In this document: in pieces, positions 37,622 through 46,820 of the stretch
Layout: every line of letters begins with the position of its first letter
How positions within the stretch are numbered: position 1 is the stretch's first letter
Translations under genes and position numbers: made by a program
Assembly (NCBI RefSeq): GCF_013407835.1
Contig: NZ_JACCBI010000001.1
Span: forward strand, 372,001-436,000
Direction: 5' to 3'
Length of the DNA: 64,000 nt
From: Agromyces atrinae
Lineage (GTDB): Bacteria; Actinomycetota; Actinomycetes; Actinomycetales; Microbacteriaceae
Notes under the pieces: model-generated
Told to the model about the DNA's origin: nothing
The model's input: the letters and a program-made list of their open reading frames with translations, nothing else
The model's database searches: none

Positions 37622-38446
37622 ATGACGATGACCGAGACGACCTCGCCCGCGACACGTCGGCTGATCGCCGAGAACGCCCGCTTCGTCGCCGAACTCGCCG
37701 ACCGGCACTCGGTGACGCTCGAATCGCTGCTCGCGATCCTGCGTTCGACGCGCCTCGGCGATCAGGCGGCCCGTGCCGCGGCGATCGACGTGGCGGCGGC
37801 TGCCCTCGTCGGTCTCCGCACCGAGACCGATCAGCAGCGCAGCGTGACGCTCGAACCGGTCGTCGGCGCCTTCCAGCGGCTGCGCGCCGATCTCCGGCCC
37901 CTCGTGCGTTTCGGAGGCCTCGACGTGCAGTTCGTCGAGCCGCCCGCGACGGGTCGTGCGCTCCCGGGCGAGGTGGCACATGCCGCGCGCGCCATCGTGC
38001 GCACCGCGGTGCTCGCCTTCGTCGACTCGGGTGACACGTCACGCGTGCGCATCCAGTGGGATTGCGACGGCCTGAACCTCCTCATCCGAATCCGCGACGA
38101 CGGGCGGGGCGAGCTGACCGTGCACGACGATTCACTGCGCCCGATCGCCGAACGCGTCGCGGCACTGGACGGCGAACTCGACGTCTCCTCGACGCCCGGG
38201 TGGGGCTCCGACGTCGGAATCGTGCTGCCGCTCGACCCGCCCGATCAGCTCGAACCGCTCGAGGATGTCTCCGAGCTGAGCGTGCGCGAACGGGACGTCC
38301 TCCGTCTCCTCGTCGAGGGCCGCCCGAACGGCGAGATCGCGCGGGTGCTCGGCATCAGCGTGAACACGGTCAAGTTCCACGTCTCCAACCTGCTGCGGAA
38401 GACCGGCTCCCGGAATCGGGCCGAGCTCGCCGGTCTCGCCCGCTGA
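37622..38446 (+). CDS. Regulator fusing a degenerate histidine-kinase ATPase domain to a LuxR helix-turn-helix
   Basis: Protein of 274 residues. Residues ~100-205 look like a histidine kinase ATP-binding domain: [20 protein letters not shown] is the N-box helix without its Asn, IRDDGRGE keeps the DxGxG loop, and [14 protein letters not shown] the G2 loop. Residues ~215-274 are a LuxR/NarL helix-turn-helix ([28 protein letters not shown], then [15 protein letters not shown]). There is no receiver or phospho-accepting His motif I recognise. It is divergent from hxlBA and may regulate it; the ligand or signal is unknown. Confidence 0.8.
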   Translation: MTMTETTSPATRRLIAENARFVAELADRHSVTLESLLAILRSTRLGDQAARAAAIDVAAAALVGLRTETDQQRSVTLEPVVGAFQRLRADLRPLVRFGGLDVQFVEPPATGRALPGEVAHAARAIVRTAVLAFVDSGDTSRVRIQWDCDGLNLLIRIRDDGRGELTVHDDSLRPIAERVAALDGELDVSSTPGWGSDVGIVLPLDPPDQLEPLEDVSELSVRERDVLRLLVEGRPNGEIARVLGISVNTVKFHVSNLLRKTGSRNRAELAGLAR

Positions 38447-38526
38447 GACCCGCTCGCGTCGACGGGCGGGCTCTCGCGCGGCACTACAGTTGTAGGGTTC
38501 GTGTTCTCAGTCAAGGAGTGGATCAG

Positions 38527-40497
38527 GTGGCCGACGGCTTCGCGCTCTTCACCGACCGATCCGTTGTCGCAATGAGCGTCAACGGCGAGTTGAAAGACCT
38601 CGCCGCTACGGTGACGGATGACGACACGGTCGAGCCCGTGACGATCGATTCGCCCGACGGGCTGAACATCCTCCGCCACTCGGCGGCGCACGTGCTCGCC
38701 CAGGCTGTGCAGACGGTCAACCCCGAGGCCAAGCTCGGCATCGGTCCTCCCGTCACCGACGGCTTCTACTACGACTTCGACGTCGCCGAGCCGTTCACGC
38801 CGGAAGACCTCAAGGCCCTCGACAAAGAGATGGCCCGCATCATCCGTCAGGGCCAGCGGTTCGTCCGCCGCGTCGTCACCGACGACGAGGCGCGCGCCGA
38901 GCTCGCGAACGAGCCGTACAAGCTCGAACTCATCGGCCTCAAGGGCGGAGCGGCTGAAGGCAACGACGGCGAGTCCGTCGAGGTCGGCGCCGGCGAACTG
39001 ACTATCTACGACAACGTCGACGGCAAGACGGGAGAGGTCTACTGGAAGGACCTCTGCCGCGGACCGCACCTGCCGAACACCCGCATGATCGGCAACGGCT
39101 GGTCGCTCATGCGCGTCGCCGCAGCCTATTGGCGCGGCTCGGAGAAGAACCCGCAGCTGCAGCGCATCTACGGCACCGCGTGGCCGACGAAGGACGAGCT
39201 GCGCGCGTACCAGACGCGCCTCGAGGAGGCCGCGAAGCGCGACCACCGCAAGCTCGGCGCCGAGCTCGACCTCTTCAGCTTCCCGGACGAGATCGGTTCG
39301 GGCCTCGCGGTCTTCCACCCCAAGGGCGGGATCATCCGTGCCGAGATCGAGGACTACATGCGCGAGCGTCTGCTCGCGAACGACTACGAGCTCGTCAACA
39401 CGCCCCACATCACGAAGGGGCACCTCTACGAGATCAGCCAGCACCTCAACTGGTACCGCGAGGGCATGTTCCCTCCCATGCACCTCGATGAAGAGACGGA
39501 TGCCGAGGGCAACGTCACGCGCCAGGGCCAGGACTACTACCTGAAGCCCATGAACTGCCCGATGCACAACCTGATCTTCCGGGCTCGCGGGCGCAGCTAC
39601 CGCGAATTGCCGCTCCGCCTCGCGGAGTTCGGCACCGTGTACCGCTACGAGAAGAGCGGAACCCTCTCGGGCCTCACCCGCGTGCGCGGACTGACGCAGG
39701 ACGACGCCCACATCTACGTCACCGACGAGCAGATCAAGGACGAGGTCGCGCGTCAGCTCGAGTTCGTGCTCGAGACCCTGCGCGGCTACGGGCTCGACGA
39801 CTTCTACCTCGAGCTCTCGACGAAGGACCCCGAGAAGTACGTGGGCTCTGACGAGGCGTGGGAGATCGCGACCGACACGCTGCGCGAGGTCGCGGTCGAG
39901 TCGGGCCTCGAACTCGTCGCCGACCCCGGGGGAGCGGCCTTCTACGGGCCGAAGATCTCGGTTCAGGCGCGCGACGCGATCGGCCGAACCTGGCAGCTCT
40001 CGACCGTGCAGCTCGACTTCAACCAGCCCGAACTCTTCGAGCTCGAGTACACGGCGTCCGACGGCACGCGCAAGCAGCCGGCGATGATCCACCGTGCTCT
40101 CCTCGGCTCGGTCGAGCGCTTCTTCGCGATCCTGCTCGAGCACTACGCCGGGGCGTTCCCCGCGTGGCTCGCTCCCGTGCAGGTCGTCGGAATCCCCGTC
40201 GCCAACGACTACGCCGACTACCTCGGTGAGGTCATCGGTCGACTCCGCGCCGAGGGCGTGCGCGCTCAGCTCGACGCGAGCGACGACCGCATGCAGAAGA
40301 AGATCCGCAATCACACGAAGGCGAAGGTCCCCTTCCAGCTCATCGCCGGTGAAGAGGACCGCGCCGGCGGAACCGTGAGCTTCCGCTTCCGCGACGGCAG
40401 CCAGCAGAACGGTGTCCCCATCGACGACGCGATCGCTCGCATCCGAGCGGCGATCGCCGAGCACGTGCTCGTGGATTCGGAAGCCGACTTCGCGTGA
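38527..40497 (+). CDS. thrS: Threonine-tRNA ligase
   Basis: Class II aminoacyl-tRNA synthetase of 656 residues charging tRNA-Thr. The N-terminal TGS-like part is short, then [16 protein letters not shown] opens the editing (SAD) domain, followed by the catalytic core with zinc-ligand Cys in MNCPMHN and motif 3 [11 protein letters not shown]. The anticodon-binding domain closes the protein. GTG at 38527 lies 8 bases after AAGGAG (38513-38518); an ATG at 38572 would cut the TGS region. No T-box leader is visible. Confidence 0.95.
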   Translation: MADGFALFTDRSVVAMSVNGELKDLAATVTDDDTVEPVTIDSPDGLNILRHSAAHVLAQAVQTVNPEAKLGIGPPVTDGFYYDFDVAEPFTPEDLKALDKEMARIIRQGQRFVRRVVTDDEARAELANEPYKLELIGLKGGAAEGNDGESVEVGAGELTIYDNVDGKTGEVYWKDLCRGPHLPNTRMIGNGWSLMRVAAAYWRGSEKNPQLQRIYGTAWPTKDELRAYQTRLEEAAKRDHRKLGAELDLFSFPDEIGSGLAVFHPKGGIIRAEIEDYMRERLLANDYELVNTPHITKGHLYEISQHLNWYREGMFPPMHLDEETDAEGNVTRQGQDYYLKPMNCPMHNLIFRARGRSYRELPLRLAEFGTVYRYEKSGTLSGLTRVRGLTQDDAHIYVTDEQIKDEVARQLEFVLETLRGYGLDDFYLELSTKDPEKYVGSDEAWEIATDTLREVAVESGLELVADPGGAAFYGPKISVQARDAIGRTWQLSTVQLDFNQPELFELEYTASDGTRKQPAMIHRALLGSVERFFAILLEHYAGAFPAWLAPVQVVGIPVANDYADYLGEVIGRLRAEGVRAQLDASDDRMQKKIRNHTKAKVPFQLIAGEEDRAGGTVSFRFRDGSQQNGVPIDDAIARIRAAIAEHVLVDSEADFA

Positions 40498-41057
40498 GCT
40501 CCGCGACGCCGGACGAGTTCGAGGGGGTGCCGACGCAGCTCTCGAGTGAGATGGCGGGCGTTCCCGACGCCTTCCAGCGGCTGTGGACCCCGCACCGTCT
40601 CGTCTACATCCAGACGGGGCAGCAGCCCGAGGAGCACGCGTGCCCGTTCTGCCGTGCACCCGAGATGGATGACGTCGAGTCGCTCATCGTCGCGCGCGGC
40701 GAGCACGCCTTCGTGCTCCTCAACCTCTTCCCCTACAACAGCGGTCACCTGCTCGTGTGCCCCTATCGGCACATTGCGACCTATGACGAGGCGAGCGTCG
40801 AGGAGGTCGCCGAGATCGGTAGCCTGACGCAGACCGCGATGCGCGTGCTGAAGTCGGTCTCGAAGTGCGACGGCTTCAACCTCGGTATGAACCAGGGGCG
40901 CATCGCCGGTGCGGGAATCGCCGAGCACCTGCATCAGCACATCGTTCCGCGGTGGGCCCTCGACTCGAACTTCTTCCCGATCATCGCGCAGACCAAGGCC
41001 GTTCCCCAGCTGCTCGGTGACGTGCGGCGGGAGATCGCCGAAGCCTGGCCCGCGTAG
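40494..41057 (+). CDS. HIT-domain protein
   Basis: Nucleotide hydrolase/transferase of the HIT superfamily, 187 residues. The triad region is [12 protein letters not shown] (His-x-His-x-His), and a CPFC pair near residue 47 probably binds zinc. Actinobacterial members of this form are AP4A-phosphorylase-like. GTG at 40494 overlaps thrS by 4 bases, so it is cotranscribed; a role in handling adenylylated synthetase by-products is plausible but unproved. Confidence 0.9.
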   Translation: MSSATPDEFEGVPTQLSSEMAGVPDAFQRLWTPHRLVYIQTGQQPEEHACPFCRAPEMDDVESLIVARGEHAFVLLNLFPYNSGHLLVCPYRHIATYDEASVEEVAEIGSLTQTAMRVLKSVSKCDGFNLGMNQGRIAGAGIAEHLHQHIVPRWALDSNFFPIIAQTKAVPQLLGDVRREIAEAWPA

Positions 41058-41138
41058 ACCCCCCTCACGCGACACCACGTCTGCTCCCGCAGGCAGCATG
41101 CGACATCGTGGCGAGACGCCCTCGAACACAGCAAGGAA

Positions 41139-41144
41139 TAGGAT
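41139..41144 (+). promoter_or_regulatory. -10 element TAGGAT for pdxS
   Basis: Hexamer 7 bases before the ATG at 41152. The spacer contains AAAGG, so a very short leader is also possible. Confidence 0.5.
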
Positions 41145-41151
41145 CAAAGGC

Positions 41152-42054
41152 ATGACGGAAAGCAACTCCAGCGAACAGTTCGGTTCGAGCCGCGTCAAGC
41201 GCGGTCTCGCTGAGATGCTGAAGGGTGGCGTCATCATGGACGTCGTCACTCCCGAGCAGGCCCGCATCGCCGAGGACGCCGGTGCGATCGCCGTCATGGC
41301 TCTCGAGCGAGTCCCCGCCGACATCCGCGCGCAGGGCGGCGTCGCTCGCATGAGCGACCCCGACCTCATCGAGGCGATCATCGCCGAGGTCTCGATCCCC
41401 GTCATGGCGAAGGCCCGCATCGGTCACTTCGTCGAGGCCCAGGTCCTCCAGGCGCTCGACGTCGACTACATCGACGAGTCCGAGGTGCTCTCGCCCGCCG
41501 ACTACGTCAACCACATCGACAAGTGGCCCTTCACCGTGCCGTTCGTCTGCGGTGCGACCAACCTCGGCGAGGCGCTCCGCCGCATCACCGAGGGTGCCGC
41601 GATGATCCGCTCGAAGGGTGAGGCCGGAACGGGCGACGTCTCCGAGGCGACGAAGCACATCCGCACGATCAGCGCCGAGATCAACCGACTGAAGTCGCTC
41701 ACGCGTGACGAGCTGTACGTCGCCGCGAAGGACCTGCAGGCTCCCTACGAGCTCGTCCTCGAGGTCGCCGAGACCGGCAAGCTCCCCGTCGTGCTCTTCA
41801 CCGCCGGTGGCGTCGCCACCCCCGCGGATGCCGCGATGATGATGCAGCTCGGAGCAGACGGCGTCTTCGTCGGCTCGGGCATCTTTAAGTCGGGCAACCC
41901 CGAGGAGCGCGCGGCCGCGATCGTCAAGGCCGTGGCCTTCTACGACGACCCGAAGGTCATCGCCGAGGTCTCGCGCGGTCTCGGAGAGGCCATGGTCGGC
42001 ATCAACGTCGGCGACCTCCCCGCTCCGCACCGACTCGCCGAGCGCGGGTGGTGA
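41152..42054 (+). CDS. pdxS: Pyridoxal 5'-phosphate synthase subunit PdxS
   Basis: TIM-barrel synthase of 300 residues that builds pyridoxal 5'-phosphate from ribose 5-phosphate, glyceraldehyde 3-phosphate and ammonia from Pdx[15 protein letters not shown] holds the first active-site Lys, [13 protein letters not shown] the adjacent acidic strand and [14 protein letters not shown] the phosphate/second Lys region. ATG at 41152 has a TAGGAT hexamer 7 bases upstream. Overlaps pdxT by 4 bases (GTGA). Confidence 0.97.
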   Translation: MTESNSSEQFGSSRVKRGLAEMLKGGVIMDVVTPEQARIAEDAGAIAVMALERVPADIRAQGGVARMSDPDLIEAIIAEVSIPVMAKARIGHFVEAQVLQALDVDYIDESEVLSPADYVNHIDKWPFTVPFVCGATNLGEALRRITEGAAMIRSKGEAGTGDVSEATKHIRTISAEINRLKSLTRDELYVAAKDLQAPYELVLEVAETGKLPVVLFTAGGVATPADAAMMMQLGADGVFVGSGIFKSGNPEERAAAIVKAVAFYDDPKVIAEVSRGLGEAMVGINVGDLPAPHRLAERGW

Positions 42055-42686
42055 CGACCCTCCACGAGGCATCCGCCGCGTCGGGAGGAACAGGCCCGCG
42101 CGTCGGGATCCTCGCCCTCCAGGGTGATTTCCGCGAGCACGCGCGCGTGCTGTCGCAGCTCGGAGCGCGTGTCGACCTCGTCCGTCGGCCCGCCGAACTG
42201 GCTGCCGTCGACGGTCTCGTGATCCCGGGCGGCGAGTCGAGCGTCATGGACAAGCTGGCCCGCATGTTCGGCCTCGCCGAACCGCTGCGCGAGGCGATCG
42301 CGGGTGGCCTGCCCGTCTACGGAACGTGCGCGGGGCTCATCATGCTCGCCGACACGGTCCTCGACGGGATCGCGGGCCAGCAGTCGCTCGGCGGCCTCGA
42401 CGTCGCGGTGCGACGGAACGCCTTCGGCTCGCAGAACCAGTCGTTCGAGACCGACATCGACGTGCCCGTCCTCGGTGAGCCGCCGGTCCACGCGGTCTTC
42501 ATCCGCGGCCCGGTCGTCGAGTCGGTGGGGGAGTCGGCGACGGCTCTCGCGCGCCTCGAGGACGGCCGAGTGGTCGCCGTCGAGCAGGGGAACCTGCTCG
42601 GCACGAGCTTCCACCCCGAGATCACCGGCGAGCACCGATTCCACTCCTATTTCCTCGACAAGGTGACCGCTACACTCGCCGCATGA
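42051..42686 (+). CDS. pdxT: Pyridoxal 5'-phosphate synthase glutaminase subunit PdxT
   Basis: Class I glutamine amidotransferase of 211 residues supplying ammonia to Pdx[15 protein letters not shown] N-terminus ([15 protein letters not shown]), [10 protein letters not shown], the nucleophile Cys in [10 protein letters not shown], and [13 protein letters not shown] with the His and Glu are all in place. The GTG at 42051 overlaps the pdxS stop. PdxS and PdxT form a 12+12 complex. Confidence 0.97.
   Translation: MTTLHEASAASGGTGPRVGILALQGDFREHARVLSQLGARVDLVRRPAELAAVDGLVIPGGESSVMDKLARMFGLAEPLREAIAGGLPVYGTCAGLIMLADTVLDGIAGQQSLGGLDVAVRRNAFGSQNQSFETDIDVPVLGEPPVHAVFIRGPVVESVGESATALARLEDGRVVAVEQGNLLGTSFHPEITGEHRFHSYFLDKVTATLAA
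42671..42676 (+). promoter_or_regulatory. -10 element TACACT for the DUF1697 gene (leaderless)
   Basis: Hexamer exactly 6 bases before the ATG at 42683, inside the 3' end of pdxT. Confidence 0.5.
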
Positions 42687-43204
42687 CCGACTACATCGCC
42701 CTGCTGCGCGGGGTCAACGTGGGCGGCATCACCGTGCGTTCCGCCGAGCTGAAGTCCGTCTTCGAGGCGCTCGGCTTCACTGGAGTGCGCACCGTCCTCG
42801 CGAGCGGCAACGTGGTCTTCACCGCCGAGGGGCGACCGGCGGCGATCAAGCGAACGATCGAAGCGGCTCTCGAGGAGCGCTTCGGATACGACGCCTGGAT
42901 CGTGCTCGTCGATCGCGAGCGGTTGGTGCAGGTCATCGACGGCTTCCCCTTCGATGCGACTCGCGAGGGCTGGCATCCGTACGTGCTCTTCGCCTCCGAC
43001 GAGGCGGCGCTCGACGATATCCAGTCGAGCGCGGGCGAGCTCGATGCGGCCGACGACGTCATCGCGCGCGGGGGAGACGTGCTCTACTGGCACAACCGCC
43101 GCGACGTCGGCATCTCGAGCCCGTTCGCGAAGATCGTCGCGAAAGCGCGCTTCCGAACCGTGACGACGAACCGCAATCTCCGGACCCTGCAGAAGCTGCT
43201 CTGA
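42683..43204 (+). CDS. DUF1697 protein
   Basis: Protein of 173 residues of the DUF1697 family. [24 protein letters not shown] and [15 protein letters not shown] are the usual N-terminal segments. Function unknown. ATG at 42683 overlaps the pdxT stop by 4 bases, but a leaderless-type hexamer also precedes it, so it may be transcribed both with pdxST and alone. Confidence 0.88.
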   Translation: MTDYIALLRGVNVGGITVRSAELKSVFEALGFTGVRTVLASGNVVFTAEGRPAAIKRTIEAALEERFGYDAWIVLVDRERLVQVIDGFPFDATREGWHPYVLFASDEAALDDIQSSAGELDAADDVIARGGDVLYWHNRRDVGISSPFAKIVAKARFRTVTTNRNLRTLQKLL

Positions 43205-43250
43205 CGCGCGAGGCGTCGGCCCGGTGCATCGATGCGCGAGCCGTCCCCGG

Positions 43251-43256
43251 TAGAAT
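43251..43256 (+). promoter_or_regulatory. -10 element TAGAAT for yebC
   Basis: Hexamer 7 bases before the ATG at 43264, no ribosome site between. It would start the yebC-ruvCAB transcript. Confidence 0.55.
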
Positions 43257-43263
43257 CGTCGGC

Positions 43264-44022
43264 ATGTCAGGTCATTCCAAGTGGGCGACGACGAAGCACA
43301 AGAAGGCGATCATCGACAGCCGCCGTGCCAAGTCGTTCGCGAAGCTCATCAAGAACATCGAAGTCGCCGCGAAGATGGGCGGTGCCGATCTCGCAGGAAA
43401 TCCGACCCTCGTCGACGCCATCCAGAAGGCGAAGAAGACGTCGGTCCCGAACGACAACATCGACCGTGCCGTCAAGCGCGGCGCCGGACTCACCGGTGAG
43501 TCGGTCGAGTACACGACCATCATGTACGAGGGCTACGCGCCGAACGGTGTCGCCCTCCTCATCGAGTGTCTGACCGACAACAAGAACCGCGCCGCTGCGG
43601 AGGTCCGCACGGCGATGACGCGCAACGGCGGAACGATGGCCGACCCGGGCAGCGTCGCCTACAACTTCGCCCGCAAGGGCCTCATCGTCGTCGGCCACTC
43701 CGACGGTCTCACGGAGGACGACATCCTCGGCGCCGTCCTCGACGCGGGGGCCGAAGAGGTCACCGACGAGGGCGAGACGTTCGAGATCCTCACCGAGCCC
43801 ACCGATCTCGTCCCCGCGCGCACGGCGCTGCAGGCGGCGGGCATCGACTACGACTCGGCGGATGTCGCATTCGTGCCGTCGCTCAAGATCGAGGTCGACG
43901 CCGAGACCGCCCGCAAGGTGCTCCGTCTCATCGAAGCGCTCGAAGACTCCGACGACGTGCAGAACATCTACTCGAACTTCGATCTGACGCCCGAGGCGCA
44001 GGCCGAGCTCGAAGCAGAGTAG
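43264..44022 (+). CDS. YebC/PmpR-family protein
   Basis: Protein of 252 residues of the YebC family, annotated as a DNA-binding regulator and in some bacteria shown to help ribosomes through proline-rich stretches. [20 protein letters not shown] is the hallmark N-terminus, [14 protein letters not shown] segments follow, and the acidic C-terminal domain is complete. It regularly precedes ruvC in bacteria, as it does here with a 7-base gap. Confidence 0.94.
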   Translation: MSGHSKWATTKHKKAIIDSRRAKSFAKLIKNIEVAAKMGGADLAGNPTLVDAIQKAKKTSVPNDNIDRAVKRGAGLTGESVEYTTIMYEGYAPNGVALLIECLTDNKNRAAAEVRTAMTRNGGTMADPGSVAYNFARKGLIVVGHSDGLTEDDILGAVLDAGAEEVTDEGETFEILTEPTDLVPARTALQAAGIDYDSADVAFVPSLKIEVDAETARKVLRLIEALEDSDDVQNIYSNFDLTPEAQAELEAE

Positions 44023-44029
44023 CGAGCGG

Positions 44030-44629
44030 ATGCCGCGCGGAGTCGTGCGGGTCCTCGGCATCGACCCCGGGCTCACCCGCTGCGGAGTCGGCATCGTCGA
44101 CGTCTCGCCCGATCGCACCGCGCGGCTCGTCGACGTCATCGTGCTGAGATCGGCTCCCGACCTCGCGATCGAGAAGCGGCTCGCGCGCATCGCCGACGGC
44201 ATCGAGGCGATCCTCGAGGAGCATCGTCCGCAGGCCGTCGCGCTCGAGCGGGTGTTCGCGCGGAGCGATGTCTCGACGATCATGGGCACAGCCCAGATCT
44301 CGGGTGTCGCGATGCTCCTCGCCGCTCGCCGCGCTCTACCGGTCGCCCTCCACACGCCGAGTGAGGTGAAGGCCGCCATCACGGGTTACGGGCGCGCCGA
44401 CAAGAAGCAGGTGGGCGCCATGGTCGCTCGCATCCTCGGTCTCGACGACGTGCCGAAGCCCGCGGACGCGGCCGATGCGCTCGCCCTCGCGATCTGTCAC
44501 GCCTGGCGCTCGGGGGGAGCAACCTCGCCGGACGGTGACGACGCGGGCCTCACTCCGGCGCAGAAGGCGTGGCGCGCCGCCGAGCGTGCGTCGACCGTGT
44601 CAGGGGCCGCCCGTAGGCTGAAGAGGTGA
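44030..44629 (+). CDS. ruvC: Holliday junction endonuclease RuvC
   Basis: Resolvase of 199 residues cutting Holliday junctions symmetrically. [14 protein letters not shown] has the first catalytic Asp, [12 protein letters not shown] the Glu, and [15 protein letters not shown] the two C-terminal Asp. A C-terminal tail of ~30 residues is extra. ATG at 44030 follows GAGCGG. It overlaps ruvA by 4 bases. Confidence 0.96.
   Translation: MPRGVVRVLGIDPGLTRCGVGIVDVSPDRTARLVDVIVLRSAPDLAIEKRLARIADGIEAILEEHRPQAVALERVFARSDVSTIMGTAQISGVAMLLAARRALPVALHTPSEVKAAITGYGRADKKQVGAMVARILGLDDVPKPADAADALALAICHAWRSGGATSPDGDDAGLTPAQKAWRAAERASTVSGAARRLKR
44614..44619 (+). promoter_or_regulatory. Possible internal -10 element TAGGCT for ruvA (leaderless)
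   Basis: Hexamer exactly 6 bases before the GTG at 44626. The spacer GAAGAG also resembles a ribosome site, so this one could be coincidental. Confidence 0.4.
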
Positions 44630-45243
44630 TCTCCTCCCTGCGTGGCACCGTGCTCAGTGCGGTCGGTACGACCGTCGTCGTCGAAGTGGGCGGCGTCGGG
44701 TTCTCCGTCGCCGTGACCCCGGCTCTCGCTCTCGGTACGCGCGTGGGCGACGAGTTGCGCCTGCACACGACCCTCATCGTGCGCGAAGACGCGATGTCGC
44801 TCTTCGGCTTCGCGACGCAGGAGGAGCTCGACGTGTTCGAGCTCCTGATCGCCGTGACGGGTGTCGGCCCGAAGTCGGCGCTCGGCGTCCTCTCCGTGCT
44901 CTCGCCGAGCGATGTCGCTCGCGCCGTGTCGACCGACGACGACGCCGCCTTCCGCAAGGTGAGCGGCATCGGCCCGAAGACGGCGAAGCTCATCACCCTG
45001 TCGCTCGCCGGCAAGATCATCGTCACCGAGCCGACGGCGCAGCACCCGGCGGCCGTGGCGACGAGTGTGACCGACAGCGTCCTCGCCGCCCTCGTCGGCC
45101 TCGGCTGGTCCGAGCGCGTCGCCGCGCAGGCCGTCGACGAGACGGTCGTCGTCGCGAGCGACGCCGAGCTCTCGAGCGTGCCGGTGCTGCTCCGCCTCGC
45201 ACTCGCGCACCTCGGCCCCGCGCAGAAGACCGGCCGCTCGTGA
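44626..45243 (+). CDS. ruvA: Holliday junction branch migration protein RuvA
   Basis: Junction-binding subunit of 205 residues. [14 protein letters not shown] is the N-terminal OB-fold, tandem helix-hairpin-helix motifs follow ([18 protein letters not shown] and [15 protein letters not shown]), and the C-terminal domain contacts RuvB. GTG at 44626 overlaps ruvC by 4 bases, and the 3' end overlaps ruvB by 4 bases. Confidence 0.96.
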   Translation: MISSLRGTVLSAVGTTVVVEVGGVGFSVAVTPALALGTRVGDELRLHTTLIVREDAMSLFGFATQEELDVFELLIAVTGVGPKSALGVLSVLSPSDVARAVSTDDDAAFRKVSGIGPKTAKLITLSLAGKIIVTEPTAQHPAAVATSVTDSVLAALVGLGWSERVAAQAVDETVVVASDAELSSVPVLLRLALAHLGPAQKTGRS

Positions 45244-46283
45244 GCGACGCCGACATCGACCTCACGAACCCCGATCTCGCCTCCGAAGCCGAGCTCGCCT
45301 TCGAGGGCGCCCTCCGCCCGCGATCGCTCAGCGAGTTCGTCGGCCAGGCGCGCGTCCGCGGTCAGATGCAGCTGCTGCTCACGGCCGCGGCGATGCAGCA
45401 GCGCACGCCCGACCACATCCTTCTCGCGGGCCCGCCCGGTCTCGGCAAGACGACCCTCGCGATGATCGTCGCGCACGAGAGCGGCCGACCGCTTCGTATG
45501 TCGAGCGGCCCCGCCATCCAGCACGCGGGCGACCTCGCCGCCATCCTCAGCTCGCTCGTTCCCGGCGAGGTGCTCTTCATCGACGAGATCCACCGCATGG
45601 CTCGATCGGCCGAAGAGATGCTCTACCTGGCGATGGAGGACTTCCGCATCGACATCATGGTGGGCAAGGGCGCCGGCGCGACGTCGGTACCGCTCGACCT
45701 GTCGCCGTTCACCCTCGTGGGGGCGACGACGCGAGCGGGCCTCCTTCCGAATCCGCTGCGCGATCGCTTCGGGTTCACCGCCCACCTCGAGTTCTATGCC
45801 GAGTCCGAGCTGCAGCAGGTCCTCACGCGAGCGGCGCGCATGATGGGCTTCGATGTCGACGCCGAGGCCATCGACGAGATCGCGGGCCGCTGCCGGGGCA
45901 CACCTCGCATCGCCAATCGGCTCCTCCGACGCGTTCGGGACTACGCGCTCGTGCACGGCGGCGGAGACGGCACCCACGCCGACCTCGGCTCGGTGAAGGC
46001 GGCGCTCGAGCTCTACGACGTCGATCCCCTCGGTCTCGATCGACTCGACCGCGCCGTCATGCAGATCATCCTCACTCGATTCGGCGGGGGGCCCGTCGGG
46101 CTCAACACCCTCGCCGTCTCGGTCGGAGAAGAGGCAGAGACCATCGAGGCGGTCGTCGAACCGTTCCTCGTCCGGATCGGCTTGATCACCCGTACCCCGC
46201 GGGGTCGCGTCGCCACGAGAGAGGCCTGGGAGCACTTCGGACTCAGCTCGCCCTCGGCGGAGGCCCAATTAGATGGCCTATAA
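45240..46283 (+). CDS. ruvB: Holliday junction branch migration ATPase RuvB
   Basis: AAA+ motor of 347 residues driving branch migration. Walker A is GPPGLGKTT, Walker [10 protein letters not shown], sensor/arginine segment [19 protein letters not shown], then a winged-helix C-terminus. GTG at 45240 overlaps ruvA. Its stop codon lies inside a TATAAT hexamer that probably serves yajC. Confidence 0.97.
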   Translation: MSDADIDLTNPDLASEAELAFEGALRPRSLSEFVGQARVRGQMQLLLTAAAMQQRTPDHILLAGPPGLGKTTLAMIVAHESGRPLRMSSGPAIQHAGDLAAILSSLVPGEVLFIDEIHRMARSAEEMLYLAMEDFRIDIMVGKGAGATSVPLDLSPFTLVGATTRAGLLPNPLRDRFGFTAHLEFYAESELQQVLTRAARMMGFDVDAEAIDEIAGRCRGTPRIANRLLRRVRDYALVHGGGDGTHADLGSVKAALELYDVDPLGLDRLDRAVMQIILTRFGGGPVGLNTLAVSVGEEAETIEAVVEPFLVRIGLITRTPRGRVATREAWEHFGLSSPSAEAQLDGL

Positions 46284-46284
46284 T
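46279..46284 (+). promoter_or_regulatory. Consensus -10 element TATAAT for yajC-secDF
   Basis: An exact TATAAT overlaps the ruvB stop, 76 bases before yajC. No clear -35. A small GGGCC/GGCCC hairpin follows at about 46292-46304. Confidence 0.5.
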
Positions 46285-46359
46285 CCACAGGGGCCTGAGG
46301 CCCTAAACCGCACCTGACTTGGTTGCGGAACTCCCGCACCACTTGAGAGGTACCTTCCC

Positions 46360-46749
46360 ATGCCGTTCGGACCCTTCGAAATCGTCATGCTCGCCGTTCT
46401 GGCGCTCCTGATCTTCTTCATGTTCCGTAACTCCCGCAAGCGGCAGGCCCAGGCCCGCGAACTCCAGTCGCAGGTCGTCGCTGGAGCCGAGGTCATGACG
46501 AACTTCGGCGTCTACGGCACGATCCTCTCGATCGACGACGAAGAGAACAAGGTTCTCCTCGAGACCGTTCCCGGTACGATCCTCACGGTGCACCGCCAGA
46601 CCATTGCGCGCGTCGTCACCCCCACCGAGTTCGAGGAAGCCGAAGAGGCTGCCGGCGTCACCGCGGCAACCGACTCCGACCCCGAGTTCGGTGAGCGGCT
46701 TGCCGCTGACAGCGACTCGACCCCCGAGTCCAAGAAGTCGGACGACTAA
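46360..46749 (+). CDS. yajC: Preprotein translocase subunit YajC
   Basis: Small membrane protein of 129 residues in the SecDF-YajC complex. One N-terminal transmembrane helix (about residues 3-21, FEIVMLAVLALLIFFMF) is followed by FRNSRKRQAQARELQSQVVAG, then the MTNFGVYGTILSIDDE domain and an acidic tail. First gene of yajC-secD-secF. The ribosome site TTGAGAGGTACC precedes ATG. Confidence 0.94.
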   Translation: MPFGPFEIVMLAVLALLIFFMFRNSRKRQAQARELQSQVVAGAEVMTNFGVYGTILSIDDEENKVLLETVPGTILTVHRQTIARVVTPTEFEEAEEAAGVTAATDSDPEFGERLAADSDSTPESKKSDD

Positions 46750-46820
46750 ACAACTCCCCTCTCCGCTCTGCGCGCGACGCCCTGTGGCGTCGCGCGCCCG
46801 CGCACAGAAAGCTGGTATCG

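Noticed and set aside
38447..38526. T-box riboswitch before thrS.
   Set aside because: The gap is only 80 bases and shows no T-box sequence or antiterminator.
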